Position numbers and translations under genes: made by a program. A stretch of 64,000 bases of DNA from Fulvitalea axinellae. GTDB lineage: Bacteria > Bacteroidota > Bacteroidia > Cytophagales > Cyclobacteriaceae. Each line of letters starts with the position of its first letter. The stretch's first letter is position 1. The notes beneath the pieces are model-generated. The model ran no database searches. It worked only from the letters and a program-made list of their open reading frames with translations, and was not told where the DNA came from. Of this stretch, positions 62,621 to 64,000 are shown in pieces. The DNA lies in NCBI RefSeq assembly GCF_036492835.1, contig NZ_AP025314.1:1984001-2048000 (forward strand). Reading direction: 5' to 3'.

Positions 62621-63002
62621 TTTTTACCTGAAGGCAACGGCAAAAACTCCCGAAGTGCGTTTTGAATCGGAGTCTGGAAATTTTCTTTTTGAGGGGAGGT
62701 CTATACTGGAGAACTCGGTTGATTTCTACAAGCCCTTAAACGAGTGGTTAGACTCATTTTTGGAAGTGCCGACTCCGAAAATTCATATGGACGTTAAGTT
62801 TGAGTATTTTAATACTAGTTCATCAAAGTGTCTGGTGGAAATTCTCAGAAAATTGGAGAAAGCCCATATGTCCGGGAAAACCAAAGTTCATGTAGATTGG
62901 TACTATGAGGAAGAGGATGAGGATATGCTGGATTCTGGAGAGGATTTTAGGCAGATCGTAAACTTTCCGGTGCAATTATGCATGATGGATGACAATTACT
63001 GA
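62613..63002 (+). CDS. siaC: SiaC-family regulatory phosphoprotein
   Basis: 129 residues, the DUF1987/SiaC family: TPEVRFESESGNFLFEGRS, NEWLDSFLEVPTPKIHMDVKFEYFNTSSSKCLVEIL and an acidic loop EEEDEDML. Thr68 in FNTSSSK falls on the position I recall as the SiaB phosphorylation site of Pseudomonas SiaC (T68), which supports a kinase-substrate pair with the preceding gene. Unphosphorylated SiaC activates a partner enzyme; here the partner is not encoded next door. It overlaps siaB by 8 bases and is ended by a terminator. Confidence 0.88.
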   Translation: MNDFYLKATAKTPEVRFESESGNFLFEGRSILENSVDFYKPLNEWLDSFLEVPTPKIHMDVKFEYFNTSSSKCLVEILRKLEKAHMSGKTKVHVDWYYEEEDEDMLDSGEDFRQIVNFPVQLCMMDDNY

Positions 63003-63029
63003 ACGGGGATAAGACTTTAAATTACGCCG

Positions 63030-63056
63030 AAGCCACCCTTAGGGTGGCTTTTGTTG
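63030..63056 (+). terminator. Intrinsic terminator after siaC
   Basis: Nine-bp perfect stem AAGCCACCC / GGGTGGCTT with a TTA loop and a T-rich tail. Confidence 0.85.
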
Positions 63057-63150
63057 TGAAATAACCCTTGGCGTGGTTTAATCCATATTTTTCAAAGGGA
63101 GATGGCATAACGCCGTTGGTGTTATGTTTGCTTTTTTTTAACTTAGGTTT

Positions 63151-64000
63151 ATGTTTCGAAAATTCCTTCCAATATTAATATTAAACTTTCTCGTCTTCGG
63201 TTCACTGTGTGCCCAACAAAAGATTCGCCTCAAGGGAGTGGTGACTGATGCACAGACAGGTGAGGGAGTGGCTTTTGCGCATGTTGGGTCTTGCGATAAG
63301 CCTATAGGGGCTGTGGCTGGGGATGACGGGAAGTTTGATTTAAGTCTATCTGTATTATTTCGCAATGATAGTCTGTGTGTCTCCTCTATTGGCTACAAAA
63401 CCGTAAAGTTTCCGATAAATGAGCTTTTGAAGGAAAAGGATGATTTGGTATTGGCTCTAAGTCCAAATGTTACCGAATTGGATGAATTAGTGATCCATGG
63501 TTCGAAGATCAGTGGAAGAAGGGTGATTCGCGACGCCGTGAAAGCCATTAAGAAGAATTTTCCAAAGAAGCCATTCGTGGAGAAGGGGTATTATCGCGAC
63601 TACCTAAAAAAGGATGGGGAATACGTAAGCTTACTGGAAGGTGCCTTTATTGTAGAGGATCCCGGGTTCAAAAAACGTATCAAGAAAGGGAAAGTGTATG
63701 TGGAGCAGATTAGGTATAGCGAAGAATATCTGAAAAATTATGAGAAGTACGTAAAAGACGTTGAAAATGATTCTTTAAGGCATCTCGTTTACGGTATCTC
63801 TCCTTTTGTCGACGGTAATGAGTTGGCTAGTCTTCTGGGTAACAACCCTGTCCGAAACCATAAGTCGAGTTTGGCTTTTATCGGTGTTTTGGATTCGATG
63901 TGGCGCAAAAAGAGTTTGGAATTTGAGATTGACCATTATACGTATTTGGGAGAGGATGAAGTATACGTGGTTAAAGTTAGCCCGACGAGAGCATATCAGC
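63151..64000 (+). CDS. Carboxypeptidase-regulatory-like domain protein (partial, runs off the window)
   Basis: Open from ATG 63151 to the end of the window (283 residues seen). A signal peptide (core PILILNFLVFGSLC, cleavage after CAQ) is followed by a CarboxypepD_reg-like beta-sandwich: LKGVVTDAQTGEGVAFAHVG, DDGKFDLSLS, SIGYKTVKFPI and the closing LSPNVTELDELVIHG. The next part, VIRDAVKAIKKNFPKKP with GYYRDYLKKDGEYVSLLEG, resembles Bacteroidota proteins that combine this domain with a DUF5686-type or TonB-barrel-like region, but the end needed to decide is missing. It is probably exported to the periplasm or outer membrane. Confidence 0.75.
   Translation, partial: MFRKFLPILILNFLVFGSLCAQQKIRLKGVVTDAQTGEGVAFAHVGSCDKPIGAVAGDDGKFDLSLSVLFRNDSLCVSSIGYKTVKFPINELLKEKDDLVLALSPNVTELDELVIHGSKISGRRVIRDAVKAIKKNFPKKPFVEKGYYRDYLKKDGEYVSLLEGAFIVEDPGFKKRIKKGKVYVEQIRYSEEYLKNYEKYVKDVENDSLRHLVYGISPFVDGNELASLLGNNPVRNHKSSLAFIGVLDSMWRKKSLEFEIDHYTYLGEDEVYVVKVSPTRAYQ

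Noticed and set aside
1..64000. tRNA, rRNA, CRISPR array, insertion sequence or prophage
   Set aside because: I looked for cloverleaf arms, regular short repeats, transposases and terminal inverted repeats and saw none. A tRNAscan and a covariance-model search would be decisive; I could not run them.

Overview
The window reads as chromosomal DNA of a free-living member of the Bacteroidota, most likely order Cytophagales (inference). The evidence is two proteins with type IX secretion system (T9SS) type B sorting domains, two PorP/SprF-family outer-membrane proteins, two PD40/OmpA proteins, a DUF5683 protein beside parB, a DUF3098 protein behind ftsX, and Bacteroidota-type promoters (TTG, 17-23 nt, TAnnTTTG). 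I see no rRNA, tRNA, CRISPR array, insertion sequence or prophage. Genes are densely packed and many are separated by clear intrinsic terminators.

Layout. 1-7.1 kb: the end of a MeaB-type G-protein gene, an ABC-F ATPase, a CrtC/AttH-like lipocalin protein, a YheT-type hydrolase, an M28 peptidase and a TPR protein. 7.1-17 kb: T9SS surface module 1, with a 1475-residue type B cargo protein divergent from porP/sprF, an M48 protease and a TPR-PD40-OmpA protein. 17-20.2 kb: a histidine phosphatase and a membrane pyrophosphatase. 20.6-30.7 kb: a six-gene envelope operon made of a degenerate C13/caspase-like periplasmic protein, a MoxR ATPase, a DUF58 protein, a BatA/VWA protein, a DUF4175-like giant and a VWA/glutamine-amidotransferase-like protein. 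30.8-36.1 kb: UPF0173 hydrolase, parA, parB, DUF5683, dapB and lepB. 36.2-48.7 kb: housekeeping genes including apaG, ftsX, uppP, truB, ribF, phoH, sppA, folK and gpmA, plus an ion channel and a few unknowns. 49.1-59.9 kb: T9SS module 2, a 2775-residue adhesin with a beta-helix-like N-terminus and about 15 cadherin-like repeats, followed by sprF and ompA in one tight operon. 60.3-64 kb: a POT peptide transporter, a SiaB/SiaC kinase-phosphoprotein pair, and the start of a carboxypeptidase-regulatory-domain protein cut by the window end.

How the parts fit. The two T9SS modules each pair a large exported, type-B-sorted protein with an SprF-like outer-membrane protein and a peptidoglycan-binding OmpA protein, which suggests cargo-specific surface anchoring. 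The MoxR operon encodes three proteins with intact MIDAS-type DxSxS motifs plus an AAA+ ATPase, all apparently at the inner membrane or periplasm; it looks like an ATPase-driven envelope maturation or stress system headed by a pseudo-protease. The orphan SiaB/SiaC pair is a candidate phospho-switch whose output is not encoded here.
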